From NCBI GenBank assembly GCA_903877945.1, contig CAIRFY010000401.1, positions 1 through 14,442 of the forward strand: DNA of 14,442 bases, given 5' to 3'. Numbering within the stretch: position 1 is the stretch's first letter; every line of letters starts with the position of its first letter. The stretch is from an uncultured Oscillochloris sp. Lineage in GTDB: Bacteria > Chloroflexota > Chloroflexia > Chloroflexales > Chloroflexaceae. Below, one piece after another: positions 14,017 through 14,442 of the stretch. The notes beneath the pieces are model-generated. The model worked only from the letters and a program-made list of their open reading frames with translations, did no database searches and was not told where the DNA came from. The position numbers were made by a program, and so were the translations under genes.

Positions 14017-14051
14017 GTGTACACTCCTGGGAACAAACAGCGAAAGCGGCG

Positions 14052-14080
14052 ATCATACACGGAGCGCCATCCATTCGCAA
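14052..14080 (-). promoter_or_regulatory. Sigma70-like promoter of rfaE2
   Basis: On the minus strand TTGCGA (14080-14075) and TATGAT (14057-14052) are separated by exactly 17 bases. The -10 lies 35 bases upstream of the rfaE2 ATG, with a Shine-Dalgarno between them. Both hexamers are close to the TTGACA/TATAAT consensus. Confidence 0.65.
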
Positions 14081-14091
14081 GTCGAGGCCAT

Positions 14092-14120
14092 TTGCAAGAA
14101 CTACGGCCCTATGCTAGAAT
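14092..14120 (+). promoter_or_regulatory. Sigma70-like promoter of the tRNA-Thr/tRNA-Tyr pair, extended -10
   Basis: TTGCAA (14092-14097) and TAGAAT (14115-14120) have a 17-base spacer. The -10 is preceded by TG plus one base (TGCTAGAAT), an extended -10. A transcription start near 14127 would leave about 30 bases of leader before tRNA-Thr. Confidence 0.65.
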
Positions 14121-14158
14121 GCGCGGGCTGAGTTTATTCAGCACGTTTTGTGTGTACT

Positions 14159-14234
14159 GCCGGCGTAGCTCAATTGGTAGAGCAACGGTTTTGTAAACCG
14201 TAGGTTCAGGGTTCAATTCCCTGCGTCGGCTCCA
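14159..14234 (+). tRNA. tRNA-Thr (anticodon UGU)
   Basis: It folds as a standard cloverleaf. The acceptor arm GCCGGCG (14159-14165) pairs with CGTCGGC (14224-14230), including one G-U pair. The anticodon stem ACGGT/ACCGT (14185-14189 with 14197-14201) encloses a 7-base loop with TGT at 14192-14194. The T-loop GTTCAAT is normal, and the discriminator T is followed by an encoded CCA (14232-14234). It reads ACA and wobble-related threonine codons. It is the first gene of a two-tRNA unit, with 7 bases to the next tRNA. Confidence 0.95.
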
Positions 14235-14241
14235 GGTCCGT

Positions 14242-14327
14242 GGGTCGGTTCCGGAGCGGTCAAACGGGGCAGACTGTAAATCTGTTGGTTAACACCTTCG
14301 CAGGTTCGAATCCTGCCCGGCCCACCA
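14242..14327 (+). tRNA. tRNA-Tyr (anticodon GUA)
   Basis: The acceptor arm GGGTCGG (14242-14248) pairs with CCGGCCC (14317-14323) with one G-U pair. The anticodon stem GCAGA/TCTGT encloses the loop CTGTAAA with GTA at 14276-14278. A long variable arm containing TGGTTAACACC marks it as class II, as expected for bacterial tRNA-Tyr. The T-arm is GCAGG/CCTGC around TTCGAAT. The discriminator A is followed by an encoded CCA (14325-14327). It is presumably co-transcribed with tRNA-Thr. Confidence 0.95.
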
Positions 14328-14329
14328 GG

Positions 14330-14440
14330 AAATGCAAAATGCGAAATGCAAAATGCAAAATGACTGAGTAGTGCGTCTGCATTTTGCATTTTGACTTTTG
14401 CATTCTGACTTTTGCATTCTGGCCTTTGACTCTTGCAAGT
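14330..14440. repeat. Heptamer repeats AAATGCA then inverted TGCATTT, forming a large hairpin
   Basis: Five head-to-tail heptamers of the AAATGCA type (14330-14364) are followed by a 13-base spacer and about nine heptamers of the opposite orientation (TGCATTT, TGACTTT, TGCATTC and variants, 14378-14440). A perfect 14-bp inverted repeat, CAAAATGCAAAATG (14349-14362) with CATTTTGCATTTTG (14380-14393), can form a hairpin immediately downstream of tRNA-Tyr. The right-hand block decays with distance. It may serve as a transcript end, or be a dispersed genome repeat. Confidence 0.8.
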
Positions 14441-14442
14441 TG

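Noticed and set aside
14159..14327. tRNA genes as the attachment site of an integrated island carrying the CRISPR locus
   Set aside because: No duplicated tRNA 3' end and no integrase gene are visible in the window, and rfaE2 separates the tRNAs from the CRISPR genes.
14330..14440. CRISPR array
   Set aside because: The units are 7 bases with no unique spacers and they switch orientation; CRISPR repeats are longer and spaced by unique sequence. No array was found anywhere in the window.

Overview
This window is the main part of a type III-D CRISPR-Cas locus, followed by a short housekeeping stretch with a heptose-nucleotide gene and two tRNA genes. Gene families, moderately high GC, intergenic heptamer repeats and tRNAs with encoded CCA suggest a filamentous anoxygenic phototroph-like member of the Chloroflexota (Chloroflexia). 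That assignment is an impression from protein style, not a search result.

Layout. Positions 1-11234, all on the minus strand, hold one tightly packed operon. Read 5' to 3' it is: cas6 (11234-10209); a CARF plus PD-(D/E)XK-like protein of the Card1/Can2 type (10135-8891); cas10 without an HD domain (8890-7247); a single Cas7/Csm3-like RAMP (7247-6591); csx10, the Cas5-like subunit (6594-4912); a fused double Cas7 (4915-3479); csx19 (3489-2917); a very large Cas7 of the TIGR03986 type (2915-597); and the N-terminal 198 residues of a TM1812/Csx1-type CARF protein (594 to the window edge). From cas10 to the large RAMP, neighbours overlap or abut by a few bases (ATGA, TAATG). A 146-bp leader (11235-11380) carries two inverted copies of a 16-bp palindromic element. 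Next comes a CARF/ring-nuclease-family protein with a LuxR-type helix-turn-helix (12289-11381, minus). Its start codon overlaps the start codon of a divergent P-loop ATPase fused to two Csx3-like modules (12288-13451, plus). After that come rfaE2 (14016-13507, minus), divergent sigma70-like promoters, tRNA-Thr(UGU), tRNA-Tyr(GUA), and an inverted block of heptamer repeats at the window end.

How the parts work together. Cas6 should process pre-crRNA. Cas10, the Cas7 subunits, Csx10 and Csx19 should form an RNA-guided III-D effector complex. Cas10 keeps its GGDD palm motif but has no HD nuclease, so the likely output of target recognition is cyclic oligoadenylate (cOA). Two CARF effectors (Card1-like and Csx1-like) would respond to it. 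Two proteins of ring-nuclease families (CARF-LuxR and Csx3-ATPase) would remove or sense it. The CARF-LuxR protein is a good candidate for coupling the cOA signal to transcription through the paired operator-like elements ahead of cas6.

The subunit order (Cas7, then Cas5 with a helical tail, then Cas7-2x, Csx19 and a large Cas7) matches the composition of the described III-Dv complex, in which Cas7-Cas5-Cas11 is one fused chain. Here Cas7 and Cas5 are still separate genes overlapping by 4 bp. No CRISPR array, cas1 or cas2 lies in the window.
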